Below are positions 8,697 to 17,688 of a stretch of DNA of 64,000 nt, piece by piece; the stretch's first letter is position 1; each line of letters begins with the position of its first letter. Below the pieces are notes generated by a model. It made no database searches, had not been told where the DNA came from, and saw only the letters and a list, made by a program, of their open reading frames with translations. The DNA is from Hymenobacter swuensis DY53. GTDB lineage: Bacteria > Bacteroidota > Bacteroidia > Cytophagales > Hymenobacteraceae. The position numbers were made by a program, and so were the translations under genes. Location of the stretch: positions 2,294,001 to 2,358,000 of the forward strand of contig NZ_CP007145.1 of assembly GCF_000576555.1 (NCBI RefSeq). The letters run 5' to 3'.

Positions 8697-10943
8697 TTAG
8701 TTGGCAATGGTGACGGTACCTTTGTACTTCTTGCCATCCGTGAATTCAATCAGGTAGAAATACGCGCCAGCGGGCAGGTTGCCGCCGTTCCATTGGAAGC
8801 TGCGGTTGGTGGTGCGGTACACCTGGTTGCCCCAGCGCGAAAAAATCAGGATATCGGCAAAGCGGGAGTCACAGAAATCGGGCGGCAGGTTGGCTTGGGC
8901 GTTATCGAGGGTGAAGAAGTCATTTTTGCCATCCACTAGGTAGGGTGTGATGATATTGGGCGGCAGAAAGGCCGGCGTTTCGGGGGCTTCTACCTCGAAG
9001 CGTACGGTGCGAGTGCGCGGCTGTGGCCGGCAGGTGCTTTCCTGAAGGGCAAACGTGACTTCCAGCCCGTTGCGGCGCACGGCTTCACAGTCGGCTACCC
9101 AGCGGAACGTGCCGCTGGCCGCACCGGTACCATTGCGGGGACTGAACGTCATGCCCGCTGCCCCCAGCTCAAAATTCCTGCCGGCGGCTGTCATCACCAG
9201 CGCATCATTATCGGCGTCGAGCCCGGCCAGCGTGGCCTCAAACACGCCCCCGATGGGTCGCCGCACTACTGTAATGGAATCGGCGGCAGATGGAGCGAGA
9301 AAGGACGTGGTAAGGGCAGGCGGGGTATTCTGGTAGTCTATCTGAATGGGAATGACCACGGTGGTGGCCTGCCGGTCGAGGCAGGGCGCGGCGGCGGCGA
9401 TAAACTCAAACTCGTACAGCGGCTTATCTACGGCCCGGCAATCAACCCGCCACGAGAAGCGGCCATTGAGCTGGTTGCTGGCGGCCCCCTGCGTAAGCGT
9501 AGCCCCCAACGCCGCCGGAGTGAAGCCCCGGCCTGTCATTTCCAGGGTCAATGGGTCGTTATCGGGGTCGGTGGCGGTTAGGTCGAAGGTGATAAGGTCG
9601 CCGACTTTGGCCCGGATGGGCAGCGCGGCGGTGGTGCGCAGCAGGGGTGGGGCGTTGGGGTCGGGCACGGAGGTAAAGGCTACCCGCACAGTGTCGCGCT
9701 TGGGCAGGCTGCAGCCGTTATCGGCCACAATCACATCCAGCAAATACACCTTGCCCCGGGTGTTGAAGCATTCCGGAAAGCACAGGCGCGAGGTAATGGT
9801 ATCGGGCAGGCCGGGGGCGTGCACGGTGCCCTGCAACACGTTCAGGGTAGGCAGCGGAGCCGTGAAATTTACCGGACTCAAGGATAACGTCAGGGCCGAC
9901 GTCGGGTCGGTGTCGGTGAAGCGCAGGGTAACGCACCGGTTGTTGCCGGGCGTGAGGCGCAGCGTGTCGCGGCCGGGCCGGTAGGCGCGGGTTGTGCCCG
10001 GCAGTTGCAACAGCACCTTCGGACGGGCGTTGGTGGAGCAGGGAATAACCTTGAGCTGAAAGTCACGCCGGGTTTCGCCCAGCCGTACACCCTTGCGGTA
10101 CTCGGTGCAGCGAATCCCGAACACGAATAGGCCCTGCTGCGTGGGGCGCACCTCCAGCCGGCCCGTGAGCCGCCCGATGGTGAGCGTGGGCGCTCCCGGA
10201 ATCTGGTTGGTGGTGCTCAGACCCGGCAGCCAGGTAATAGGAGGGTAGGGAGCCGGGGTGGCAGTAGGCGGCTTTGGGTTGCCGGAGCTAGAATACCCGT
10301 TCAGCGGCGTGATAAGATCATACACCAGGGAGTCGTTGTCGATATCCTGCCCGCCAAAGTTGTAGTAAAACAGCTCACCCAGGCAGGCATAGTCGCTCAG
10401 GGGCGGGAAAATGCGGGGCGTGGAGTTGCGCAGCGCCTGCCCGTTGCGCGTGACGGGTGGAAACTCCAGATAGAACGTCTGGGCCGCACCGCTGGGGTTC
10501 ACAATGTTGCTGATGCCGTTGTTGCGGCAACACCGCTCCACGGCTACGTAGTACCCCGCCGCGTTGGCATACTCCTGCGGCAGTAGCGTTAGCCGTTGCG
10601 TGTAAACCAGCCTGCGCGTGACCAGGTCGGGGGTGAAGCAGGCCGGGTTGGTGTAGCTGACGAGCGTGTTGTTGCCAAGCGGCAGGGTCACGTTCATCAT
10701 CCGGCGGTTACTGCCCTTCTCAAAGATGCCGGCCGTCAGCTCAGCGTCGAGGGCCCCAGGCTGACCATTGACGGCATCGAAATACAGGTTCAGTGTGAGC
10801 ACGTAGCTATTGCCGTTGAGGTACTGCAAATCCATTTCGCCCCCCACAATATGCGTGGCCCGGGCCGCCGGGGCCAGCAGCAGGCACAGGAGCAGGGGCA
10901 GCAGGCCGCGCCGGAACAAACAGGCAAGAGTAGAAGTCAGCAT
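8697..10943 (-). CDS. large secreted protein with gliding-motility type (T9SS) C-terminal domain
   Basis: Start 10943 opens a signal peptide (LLPLLLCLLLAPAARA) and gives 748 residues. After THIVGGEMDLQYLNGNSY come several beta-sandwich segments. Ig/cadherin-like repeats follow, with repeated DxDxDPLTL-type motifs (TATDPDNDPLTLEMTG, GLDADNDALVMTAAG) that look calcium-binding. The last 85 residues (PPNIITPYLVDGKNDFF to YKGTVTIAN) are a gliding-motility-associated C-terminal domain, the type B signal for the type IX secretion system. The protein is therefore predicted to be exported and attached to the cell surface, perhaps as an adhesin. It converges with the oxidase gene. Confidence 0.9.
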   Translation of the reverse strand: MLTSTLACLFRRGLLPLLLCLLLAPAARATHIVGGEMDLQYLNGNSYVLTLNLYFDAVNGQPGALDAELTAGIFEKGSNRRMMNVTLPLGNNTLVSYTNPACFTPDLVTRRLVYTQRLTLLPQEYANAAGYYVAVERCCRNNGISNIVNPSGAAQTFYLEFPPVTRNGQALRNSTPRIFPPLSDYACLGELFYYNFGGQDIDNDSLVYDLITPLNGYSSSGNPKPPTATPAPYPPITWLPGLSTTNQIPGAPTLTIGRLTGRLEVRPTQQGLFVFGIRCTEYRKGVRLGETRRDFQLKVIPCSTNARPKVLLQLPGTTRAYRPGRDTLRLTPGNNRCVTLRFTDTDPTSALTLSLSPVNFTAPLPTLNVLQGTVHAPGLPDTITSRLCFPECFNTRGKVYLLDVIVADNGCSLPKRDTVRVAFTSVPDPNAPPLLRTTAALPIRAKVGDLITFDLTATDPDNDPLTLEMTGRGFTPAALGATLTQGAASNQLNGRFSWRVDCRAVDKPLYEFEFIAAAAPCLDRQATTVVIPIQIDYQNTPPALTTSFLAPSAADSITVVRRPIGGVFEATLAGLDADNDALVMTAAGRNFELGAAGMTFSPRNGTGAASGTFRWVADCEAVRRNGLEVTFALQESTCRPQPRTRTVRFEVEAPETPAFLPPNIITPYLVDGKNDFFTLDNAQANLPPDFCDSRFADILIFSRWGNQVYRTTNRSFQWNGGNLPAGAYFYLIEFTDGKKYKGTVTIAN

Positions 10944-11080
10944 CCGGCGAAAAACACAGTGAAAAATTTCAATAGGGTAAGATACAAAGCAGCTGACTGC
11001 CAACAGCCGGGAAAGGACACTTTCTGCGGTGTGTGGCGTACCTTACGCTACTTTATTTCCACCCTGTTGCCCGCTTACCT

Positions 11081-13099
11081 ATGCGTCTTACTGTTTACCC
11101 GCTACTACTCGGCGGTCTGCTGTGCAGCCTATCGGGACTGGCCCAGATTCCGGCGTACCGCCCGGTTGCGGCCGATCTGGATGGCTCGGCCGCCGAGGCC
11201 TGTGCCCGCACCCACGCCGGTACCGCCGCCCGTCCGGCCTACGCCAGCCTCAGCCACCGCCAGAAAATGGCCCGCTACGATGTCAAATACTACAAACTGG
11301 ACCTCAGCCTGACCAATACAACCCGTGACGTGAGCGGGGTGGTTACCATCAAAGCTCTGGCCGGGGTTCAGGGCCTCGACTCGCTGGCGTTTGAGCTGTA
11401 TTCCACTTTCATCATTGACTCCGTGGTGGTAAATGGCCGCCGGAGTGCCGGCCTGCGCCGGGTAGGCATGGGGGATGTGACGGTGGGCCTAAACCAGGCG
11501 GTGGTGCCCAATGCCCTATTCAATGCCCTCATTTACTACCGGGGCACCGCGCCCAACAGCAACGCGGCGGCTATTGGCAACGCACTCAACACCCGCGTGG
11601 CCCCTACCTACGGCGTGAGCACCACTTGGAGCCTGTCGGAGCCCTACAACGCGTATGAGTGGTGGCCCTGTAAGCAGGTGCTGACGGATAAGGCCGACTC
11701 TACCGACGTGTGGGTGACGACCAGTGCCACCAACAAAGTGGGCTCCAACGGGGTGTTGCAGTCGACTACCACCTTGCCAGGCAACCAGGTGCGCTATCAG
11801 TGGAAGTCGCGCTACGCCATTGATTACTACCTGATTTCCGTGGCCGTAGGGCCCTACGTTGAGTACGTGAACTACGCCAACCCGGCCGGTGGCCCCCGGG
11901 TTCCGATTGTCAATTACCTCTACAATCAGACCGCGCTGAACACGTACCGCACTGAAATAGACCGTACCCCGGGCTTCCTCGAAAACTACTCCGAGCTGGT
12001 AGGGCTGTATCCGTTTGCCGCCGAAAAGTACGGCCACAGCATGGCCCCCATCGGGGGGGGCATGGAGCACCAGACCATGACTACTCAGGATGGCTTCAGC
12101 TTTACCCTCACGGCCCACGAGCTGTTTCACCAGTGGTTCGGCGACAATGTAACCTGCGGAGCTTGGGAGGATATCTGGCTGAACGAGAGTTTCGCTTCCT
12201 ATGGCGAATACTTGTCGCTGAACCGGTTCAGTTCGGCGGCGGCGGCTCTGTCCTGGATGAACCAGGCGCACACCACGGCTATGAGCCAGCCGGGCGGCAG
12301 CTTGTTCGTACCCGATACCAGCAACGTGGGCCGTATTTTCAGCTCCCGCCTCAGCTACAAGAAAGGTGCGGCCGTGGTGCATATGCTACGCTACCTGCTG
12401 GATGATGACGTGAAATTCTTCCGGGCCCTGCGCACGTACCAGAGTACATACGGCGGGCGCACTGCCCGCACCCGTGACCTGCAGCGCATTTTTGAGGCGG
12501 AAGCCGGCCGCTCCCTACAGTATTTCTTCGACCAGTGGTTTCGGGGCGAGGGCTACCCAACCTTTGCCGTCCGCTGGAACCAAGCTAATGGCCTCGTGTA
12601 TATCCAGAACACCGAAACTGCTTCTATGCCTGCCGTCACGCCGTATTTTGATACCGATGTTGACTACCGCCTCACCTTCACCGATGGCACCACCCGCACC
12701 CTGCGCCTGCGCCAGTACCAGCCGGTCGTGGCCGCGGCCGTGGCGGAGTCGCGCACTGTCAGCAGCATTGCCGTCGATCCGGACCAGTGGCTGCTCAATG
12801 GCCTCGGCACCATCACCCGCGACAATGGCCTGCTTACTGGTACCCGCGCCGCCCGCGCCGTTGCCGCTATTGCCGTATACCCAAACCCCTGCCGCGACCA
12901 GCTGCGTCTGGCTGAGTTCAGTGGTACCCAGGCCCAGGCCGAAGTAACCGATGCCACTGGCCGCATTGTGCTGCGCCAAGCCGTGACGGCGGCCCTACCC
13001 GTACTGCAAACCGGCATATTGGCCCCCGGTGTCTATCATCTGCGGCTGCTGGGTAAGGATGGGGTAGTAACGCAGGCCCGCTTCGTGCGGGCAGAATAA
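11081..13099 (+). CDS. M1 family metallopeptidase with T9SS sorting domain
   Basis: A zinc aminopeptidase of the gluzincin M1 family, 672 residues, exported. Start 11081 opens the signal peptide MRLTVYPLLLGGLLCSLSGLAQ. An N-terminal beta-sandwich precedes the catalytic domain. The exopeptidase motif reads GGGMEHQTM, and the zinc site is HELFH (H346, E347, H350) with the third ligand E369 in NESFASY, the expected 18-residue spacing. After a C-terminal segment, AVYPNPCRDQLRL to GVYHLRLLGKDG is a Por-type (type A) T9SS sorting domain. It probably degrades peptides outside the cell for nutrition. Confidence 0.94.
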   Translation: MRLTVYPLLLGGLLCSLSGLAQIPAYRPVAADLDGSAAEACARTHAGTAARPAYASLSHRQKMARYDVKYYKLDLSLTNTTRDVSGVVTIKALAGVQGLDSLAFELYSTFIIDSVVVNGRRSAGLRRVGMGDVTVGLNQAVVPNALFNALIYYRGTAPNSNAAAIGNALNTRVAPTYGVSTTWSLSEPYNAYEWWPCKQVLTDKADSTDVWVTTSATNKVGSNGVLQSTTTLPGNQVRYQWKSRYAIDYYLISVAVGPYVEYVNYANPAGGPRVPIVNYLYNQTALNTYRTEIDRTPGFLENYSELVGLYPFAAEKYGHSMAPIGGGMEHQTMTTQDGFSFTLTAHELFHQWFGDNVTCGAWEDIWLNESFASYGEYLSLNRFSSAAAALSWMNQAHTTAMSQPGGSLFVPDTSNVGRIFSSRLSYKKGAAVVHMLRYLLDDDVKFFRALRTYQSTYGGRTARTRDLQRIFEAEAGRSLQYFFDQWFRGEGYPTFAVRWNQANGLVYIQNTETASMPAVTPYFDTDVDYRLTFTDGTTRTLRLRQYQPVVAAAVAESRTVSSIAVDPDQWLLNGLGTITRDNGLLTGTRAARAVAAIAVYPNPCRDQLRLAEFSGTQAQAEVTDATGRIVLRQAVTAALPVLQTGILAPGVYHLRLLGKDGVVTQARFVRAE

Positions 13100-13112
13100 C
13101 TGCCCTGATTAC

Positions 13113-13173
13113 TCCGCTAAGCACGAAAAAGCCTTCCGCTGTGGCAGCGGAAGGCTTTTTCGTGCTTAGCGGA
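13113..13173. terminator. convergent bidirectional terminator
   Basis: A near-perfect inverted repeat: arm TCCGCTAAGCACGAAAAAGC at 13113 with its complement ending at 13173. It separates the M1 peptidase gene from the convergent hypothetical gene. Confidence 0.85.
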
Positions 13174-13184
13174 GGGCTATATAC

Positions 13185-13814
13185 TTAGCTCTTTTTGTAC
13201 TTGCCAATCAGTTCCTCCACTTCCGGTGGGGCCGGCGGCAGATTGAACACAGCGTCAATCAACTCATCAAAGGACCCCGGCGCGGTGAAGATGTCATCGG
13301 TGAAGGGGTTGCTAAGCAGGCGCAGGAACCCGGGCTGCCCGTTGATGCCCACCAAATCCAGGGTTACATTGCCGAAGCGTTGATTGCAGCGGCCGGTATC
13401 GGTACAGTCATTGGGCTGAGGCTTCAGAAAATACTTCTGGGTGGTTTCCGCGTATTGCTCGTGCTGCACGGTGCGCTGGTCAGCAGCTCCTATATGGTAG
13501 CCCAGCGCCAGCACCCGGTCCCGGATGAAATCGAACAGGTGCTGGAAGTTACCGGGCCCGATGCTGGGGTCATACATAAATACTGCGCCCCGGCGGCTTT
13601 CCTCGCGGGCGAGCTGCACCCGGAAGCGCGCCCCCGGCAGGCCGGCTTTCTGGTAGTGGTACGCTTTGAAGTACGGCCCCATCCAGTTCAGATACACCTG
13701 CTGGGCCAGCCACTCCTGACGCACCCGTTCCTGCGCCGGACTGCGGTGCAGCGGCTGCCAGTCGGCCGAAGGAGGGGAGGAGCCGGGGAAAAGGCGTTTG
13801 AACAGGTTCAGCAA
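13185..13814 (-). CDS. conserved-looking hypothetical protein
   Basis: I do not recognise this protein. The frame is open to 13940 but has no good ATG near the natural N-terminus; TTG at 13812-13814 gives LLNLFKRLFPGSS and about 209 residues, and is chosen tentatively. The sequence is soluble and mixed alpha/beta, with aromatic-rich stretches (VYLNWMGPYFKAYHYQKAG) and a Cys pair in NDCTDTGRCNQRFG. It ends LPPAPPEVEELIGKYKKS. The NDCTDTGRC motif is reminiscent of a disulfide or metal loop. It is flanked by hairpin terminators on both sides and so is monocistronic. Confidence 0.7.
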   Translation of the reverse strand: MLNLFKRLFPGSSPPSADWQPLHRSPAQERVRQEWLAQQVYLNWMGPYFKAYHYQKAGLPGARFRVQLAREESRRGAVFMYDPSIGPGNFQHLFDFIRDRVLALGYHIGAADQRTVQHEQYAETTQKYFLKPQPNDCTDTGRCNQRFGNVTLDLVGINGQPGFLRLLSNPFTDDIFTAPGSFDELIDAVFNLPPAPPEVEELIGKYKKS

Positions 13815-13954
13815 AATAGCACGGGTGATTTCAGAGGTAACATGCCCCCCTGCAAATGGTTTAAAAGGGAGGCGCCGGGCAGAGCCTGAAAAACCTTGCC
13901 AAACCAGCCGCCGTGCTCCTTGCCAGGCGGGCAAGTGCAAGCATATCAGAACGC

Positions 13955-13990
13955 AAAAGCGGCCTCTCCGGTCAGGAAGAGGCCGCTTTT
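13955..13990. terminator. hairpin terminator
   Basis: AAAAGCGGCCTCT pairs with AGAGGCCGCTTTT around a 10-base loop. It lies downstream of the DUF2147 gene on the minus strand. Confidence 0.8.
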
Positions 13991-14012
13991 TACTAGCGAA
14001 AAGAATTACGCT

Positions 14013-14453
14013 CTATTTTACGCGGGTCCAGGTCTGCGACTTGCCAATGAGCGAGAAGCCGATGTAGCCTTTCACTTCCATGGTGTTGGCATTCTCCATC
14101 TTCATGTAGCAGGAATACGTTTTGCCGCTTTCCGGGTCGTAGATCTTGCCATCATCCCACTTGTTGTCGCTGTCGTACTCAAAGCCCTGCATGAAGACCA
14201 TGCCCAAGCGGGGACGGCTGCGCAGTTTGGGGTCGGGGTTGACGGTGTCGGTTTTGGGCTTACCGGTTTTTGGGTCGTTAGGCACCGTCAGACTTACAAT
14301 TTTGCCGCAGAGCTTGTTGCCGCACTTGTAAATTTCGAAGGTAGCTTTCTTCTCCGAGTTAGTCCACACGCCCAGCGGCGAGAGAGATTGGGCCGAAGCC
14401 GCCCCAATCAGGCCCAGAAATAGGCCCAGGCACAGGAACAGAATTTTTTTCAT
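14013..14453 (-). CDS. DUF2147 domain exported protein
   Basis: A 146-residue periplasmic protein with a typical signal peptide (KKILFLCLGLFLGLIGAASAQ). The DUF2147 fold, a lipocalin-like beta barrel, is indicated by LGVWTNSEKKATFEIYKCGNKLCGKI and WDDGKIYDPESGKTYSCYMKM. The terminal GYIGFSLIGKSQTWTRVK also fits. The family is widespread in Proteobacteria and Bacteroidota and its ligand is unknown. Cysteines in YKCGNKLCGK are probably a conserved structural pair. Start 14453 is clear because the signal peptide begins there; open frame upstream is unrelated. Monocistronic. Confidence 0.92.
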   Translation of the reverse strand: MKKILFLCLGLFLGLIGAASAQSLSPLGVWTNSEKKATFEIYKCGNKLCGKIVSLTVPNDPKTGKPKTDTVNPDPKLRSRPRLGMVFMQGFEYDSDNKWDDGKIYDPESGKTYSCYMKMENANTMEVKGYIGFSLIGKSQTWTRVK

Positions 14454-14674
14454 GGTGGTGATGAAGTAAATGTGGGGTTTTCGGGGAAAAAGATAGAAGA
14501 AAAGTCGGGAAGAACGGTAATCTACCGGTTTGCTGCACTGCCCCACCAATGGCAACTTTGGGGCCAGCCTACAGATGAGGTAATAGACCAGAAGATTATT
14601 CAACGTAAAAGCGTTTGATGGTCAGATAGATGAGAAATATATGCGGTTGGGGAAGGAAAAAAAGCCTTTTTTAT

Positions 14675-14704
14675 TTTGAACCATCCGGGGGGCTTTTAAC
14701 TTTA
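14675..14704 (+). promoter_or_regulatory. putative Bacteroidota promoter
   Basis: TTTG at 14675-14678, an 18-base spacer, then TAACTTTA at 14697-14704 (7 of 8 to TAnnTTTG counting the free positions). Transcription would start near 14711 and run into the gene-poor region holding two tiny ORFs and the hairpin at 14993-15050. Confidence 0.4.
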
Positions 14705-14771
14705 CCAACCGTAGCGAGTGCTACAGCCCCCGCCAAGCCGCCCTAAGGTATTGGGAAGCGCAGCAGGGGTT

Positions 14772-14846
14772 ATGTCGGATCTAAAGAAAGGAGGTACAAA
14801 ATGTCTAGTAGTCCCAAACAAATCCTGCCAAGCCTGTCGAATGTAG
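14772..14846 (+). CDS. candidate 24-residue Cys-containing peptide
   Basis: An ATG at 14772 gives a 24-residue peptide starting MSDLKKGGTK and ending CQACRM, with cysteines at positions 11, 19 and 22. It overlaps, in another register, the peptide beginning at 14801. After its TAG the same frame stays open to a TAA at 14976-14978. This may be chance, or a longer frame interrupted by one stop. There is no SD in front of it, which is normal for this phylum. No known family. Confidence 0.25.
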   Translation: MSDLKKGGTKCLVVPNKSCQACRM

Positions 14847-14872
14847 TCCGCCTCACCGCCGGACGCGCCTAA
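14801..14872 (+). CDS. candidate 23-residue peptide with a full Shine-Dalgarno
   Basis: An ATG at 14801 is preceded by AAAGGAGGT (14787-14795) with a five-base spacer, an ideal Shine-Dalgarno. Almost no other gene in the window has one, and Bacteroidota generally do not use them. The peptide begins MSSSPKQILP and ends RLTAGRA; it is basic and has no signal features. It could be a leader peptide or regulatory ORF on the transcript from the promoter at 14675-14704. No family recognised, and the reading frame may be fortuitous. Confidence 0.3.
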   Translation: MSSSPKQILPSLSNVVRLTAGRA

Positions 14873-14992
14873 CAACAGCTTTCGCGCGGAACTCGCTTTT
14901 AACTCAAGCTATTCCCGCATTCTGGCAAGGTCTTACACACGGATGGCGGAACTGTACCCCAGTTCAGTCGCTTGGTAAGATTTGAAGGATTA

Positions 14993-15050
14993 GATGCCCG
15001 GTTCGCCCAGCAGCCTCACAACGGAGGAACTGCATAGGCGGCCGGGCATC
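14993..15050 (+). other. long imperfect RNA hairpin
   Basis: Stems stack in order: GATGCCCGG (14993-15001) with CCGGGCATC (15042-15050), then CGCC/GGCG, GCAG/CTGC and CCTC/GAGG around the loop ACAACG, with only small bulges. It may be the 3' end of a structured RNA or a terminator, although the following bases (GTTGCGTTTATTAG) are a weak T-tract. Confidence 0.45.
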
Positions 15051-15135
15051 GTTGCGTTTATTAGATAGTGAAATTGTGAAGAGTGAAGTTGTAACTGGGC
15101 CGCTTTGTAAAATCAGGCTTTCACAACTTCACCAC

Positions 15136-15687
15136 TCACAGCACCCGGCGCACTTGCATGAAGCGGCGCTCATAATCGGTGCCTTCCACCTGGCTGATTT
15201 TAACGCCGGATTCCCGGCGGGCCGAAGAGGAGTGTACGAAGCGAAGCGGCTGGCCGGGCTGGCTGAGTACAATACCCGCATGGCCAGGCGTAGTAGCAGT
15301 AGCAGCCGTTCCCGTGAATACCACAATGTCGCCGGGGCGGGCCTGCTCCCGCGCCACGGCCCGGCCGGTGCTGATGAGCAGGGCCGTGGAATGAGGTACC
15401 GGCACCCGGTAACGGGCAAATACGTAATTCACGAAGCCCGAGCAGTCGAAACCGGTTTCGGGTGTACTGCCAGCGTAGCAGTAATTGGTGCCCAACTGGC
15501 GCAAAGCAAAGGCCACCACGCTGTCGGCTTTGGGTGTTGTAGCATTGCTGAGCACGTAGGCAGTGGGCTGCACCGGAGCCGAAACAGGGCTTTGCGCAAC
15601 CAACGCAGGTTGCCGCAGCCGCACCCAGGTTACGCGCCCCACCAGAACGGCTACCAGTAAGAGAAAAACCAACCAGACGTAACGCAT
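15136..15687 (-). CDS. NlpC/P60 family peptidoglycan endopeptidase
   Basis: A cell-wall cysteine peptidase that would cut stem peptides of peptidoglycan. The start at 15687 opens an N-terminal membrane anchor or uncleaved signal (MRYVWLVFLLLVAVLVGRVTW), and the product is 183 residues. A short linker leads into the NlpC/P60 domain. The catalytic cysteine is C82 in DCSGFV and the catalytic histidine is H136 in GHAGIVL, with the usual spacing, and the core YCYAGSTPETGF precedes the cysteine. The active site would be in the periplasm. It is divergent from the M61 peptidase gene, and I see no partner gene. Confidence 0.92.
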   Translation of the reverse strand: MRYVWLVFLLLVAVLVGRVTWVRLRQPALVAQSPVSAPVQPTAYVLSNATTPKADSVVAFALRQLGTNYCYAGSTPETGFDCSGFVNYVFARYRVPVPHSTALLISTGRAVAREQARPGDIVVFTGTAATATTPGHAGIVLSQPGQPLRFVHSSSARRESGVKISQVEGTDYERRFMQVRRVL

Positions 15688-15876
15688 ACCCAAAGTGGAA
15701 AAGCTGAACGCTACCCTAACGGGACACTTACGGCCCGGGTTCCGGCGGATCGGGTCCAACCTGGCCCGGGGAATGGCAATTTTTGCGCAGGCTTTGCAGC
15801 TTTCCGTGGTTTTCCCCGTTCTTTGGCGACCCGGTTTCCGGGGCTAACGCTTCCCCACTCAATTCCTCTTTTCCTG

Positions 15877-17682
15877 ATGCTCCTGATTCGTACCCGCCAC
15901 CTCGCGGTAGCGGCCCTGGGCCTGCTGCTGGGCTCTGCCGGTTCGGCTATGGCCGCGCCTGTGCTGCGCTACACCCTCGCAATGCCCGCCCCGCAAACGC
16001 ATTACTTTGAGGTGGAAATGAAGCTGGAGGGCTTCAACAAGGCGTACACCGATGTGAAGATGCCTGTGTGGGCTCCCGGTTCCTACTTAGTGCGCGAGTT
16101 TGCCAAAAATGTGGAAGGCTTTGCGGCCACGGCTGGCGGAAATTCCCTGCGTACCGAAAAGGTTTCGAAGAATACCTGGCGGGTATATCACCCAAAAGCC
16201 AAGGATTTTACGGTCCGCTATCGGGTGTACGCCTTCGAACTGAGCGTGCGTACCAGCTTCATTGATGCAGCCCACGGCTACGTAAATGGCACTAGCGTGT
16301 TCATGTACCCCGCCGATGGCAAAGAGTTGGCCAGCACCCTGGAAGTGAAACCGGCCCAGGGCTGGAGCCAGGTGAGCACCAGCCTCAAACCAGCCGGCGG
16401 CACGTTCACCTTCCGCTCCGGCAACTACGACGAACTGGCCGACTCACCCATTGAAATCGGTAATCAGAAGCTCTATACCTTCACCGCCAACGGCACGCCG
16501 CACACGGTAGCCATGTTCGGCGACCCGAAAGTGGACGAGGCCCGCCTCACCCGCGACATGCAGCGCGTGTGTGAAGAGGCGCACCAGGTGGTGGGCCAGA
16601 ATCCGCTGGACCGCTACGTGTTTATCGTGCACAACATTGACCGGGGTACGGGCGGGCTGGAGCACCTGTTTTCTACCACGCTGTCGGTGTCGCGCAACGC
16701 CTATTCCTCGGAAGCGGGCTGGAAAGGCTTTTTGGGCCTCGTGGCGCACGAGTATTTCCACCTCTGGAACGTGAAGCGCATTCGGCCGGTGGCACTGGGG
16801 CCGTTTGATTACGACAACGAGAACTACACCCGCATGCTGTGGGTGAGCGAAGGCGGCACCGAGTATTTCTCAAACCTGATTGTGCAGCGCGCCGGCTTCC
16901 TGACGCCTGAGCAGTACCTGGGCGACCTGAGCAACGGCATCAACCGGGTGGAGAATACGCCCGGCAATAAGCAGCAGTCGGCCGCTGAGTCCAGCTTTGA
17001 TGCCTGGATCAAATACTACCGCCCCAACGAAAACTCCTCAAATACGGGCATCAGCTACTACGATAAAGGCGAAGTGATTGGTGCGGTGCTGGACCTGATG
17101 ATCATTCAGGAAACCAAGGGCCAGAAGCATCTTGACGACGTGATGCGCTACCTCTACGACCAGTATTACAAGAAGCAGGGCCGGGGCTTTACCGATGAAG
17201 AGTACCAGGATGCCGTGGCCAAAGTAGCCGGCCGCCGCTTCGATGATTTCTTCCGCCGCCATGTATACGGCACCGAAACACTGCCTTACGAGCAGGCCCT
17301 GGGCTACGCCGGCCTCAAGCTGACCACTACGCCCGCCGCCGCTACCGACGTGGCGTTGGGAGCTACTATCAGCCCCGCCGGCGGGCGCCAAACGGTGAGC
17401 AGCGTGGTGCGCGACGGTAGCGCCTGGCAGGGTGGTCTGAGCGTGGGCGACGAAGTTCTGAGCCTGGATGGAGCCCGGGTAACTGACGACCTGAACAAGC
17501 TGGTGACTGGCCGTGCCGTGGGCTCGGAAGTGAAGCTGCTGGTTACCCGCGAAGGGCAAATTCGGGAAGTGACGTTCCCGCTGCTGGCCTCCGCCGTGCG
17601 CCGCTACCGCATTGAGCAAGCCCCGAATCCTACGGCAGAACAACAGGCTGTATTGGCGAAGTGGCTGCCGGTGAAAAAGTAG
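15877..17682 (+). CDS. M61 family glycyl aminopeptidase-like metallopeptidase with PDZ
   Basis: An exported zinc peptidase of 601 residues. The start at 15877 opens the signal peptide (MLLIRTRHLAVAALGLLLGSAGSAMA); an upstream ATG in the same frame adds non-signal sequence. The N-terminal beta-domain (YTLAMPAPQTHYFEVEMKLEG) is followed by the catalytic domain with HEYFHLWNVKRIRP (H291, E292, H295) and the downstream SEGGTEYFSN glutamate. A PDZ domain lies near residues 490-560 (VVRDGSAWQGGLSVGDEVLSL). M61 enzymes remove N-terminal Gly or Ala. The protein is periplasmic or outer-membrane associated and is transcribed alone. Confidence 0.93.
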   Translation: MLLIRTRHLAVAALGLLLGSAGSAMAAPVLRYTLAMPAPQTHYFEVEMKLEGFNKAYTDVKMPVWAPGSYLVREFAKNVEGFAATAGGNSLRTEKVSKNTWRVYHPKAKDFTVRYRVYAFELSVRTSFIDAAHGYVNGTSVFMYPADGKELASTLEVKPAQGWSQVSTSLKPAGGTFTFRSGNYDELADSPIEIGNQKLYTFTANGTPHTVAMFGDPKVDEARLTRDMQRVCEEAHQVVGQNPLDRYVFIVHNIDRGTGGLEHLFSTTLSVSRNAYSSEAGWKGFLGLVAHEYFHLWNVKRIRPVALGPFDYDNENYTRMLWVSEGGTEYFSNLIVQRAGFLTPEQYLGDLSNGINRVENTPGNKQQSAAESSFDAWIKYYRPNENSSNTGISYYDKGEVIGAVLDLMIIQETKGQKHLDDVMRYLYDQYYKKQGRGFTDEEYQDAVAKVAGRRFDDFFRRHVYGTETLPYEQALGYAGLKLTTTPAAATDVALGATISPAGGRQTVSSVVRDGSAWQGGLSVGDEVLSLDGARVTDDLNKLVTGRAVGSEVKLLVTREGQIREVTFPLLASAVRRYRIEQAPNPTAEQQAVLAKWLPVKK

Positions 17683-17688
17683 ATAGTA

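Noticed and set aside
14780..14800. 16S rRNA 3' end fragment on the minus strand
   Set aside because: The minus strand here reads ACCTCCTTTCT as in the anti-SD, but the upstream sequence does not match the 16S 3' end. It is simply the complement of the strong Shine-Dalgarno.
14700..15050. tmRNA or RNase P RNA in the gene-poor stretch
   Set aside because: The tmRNA ends, the tag region and the RNase P conserved elements (such as GAGGAAAGTCC) are absent on both strands. The stretch is structured, but it is not one of these.
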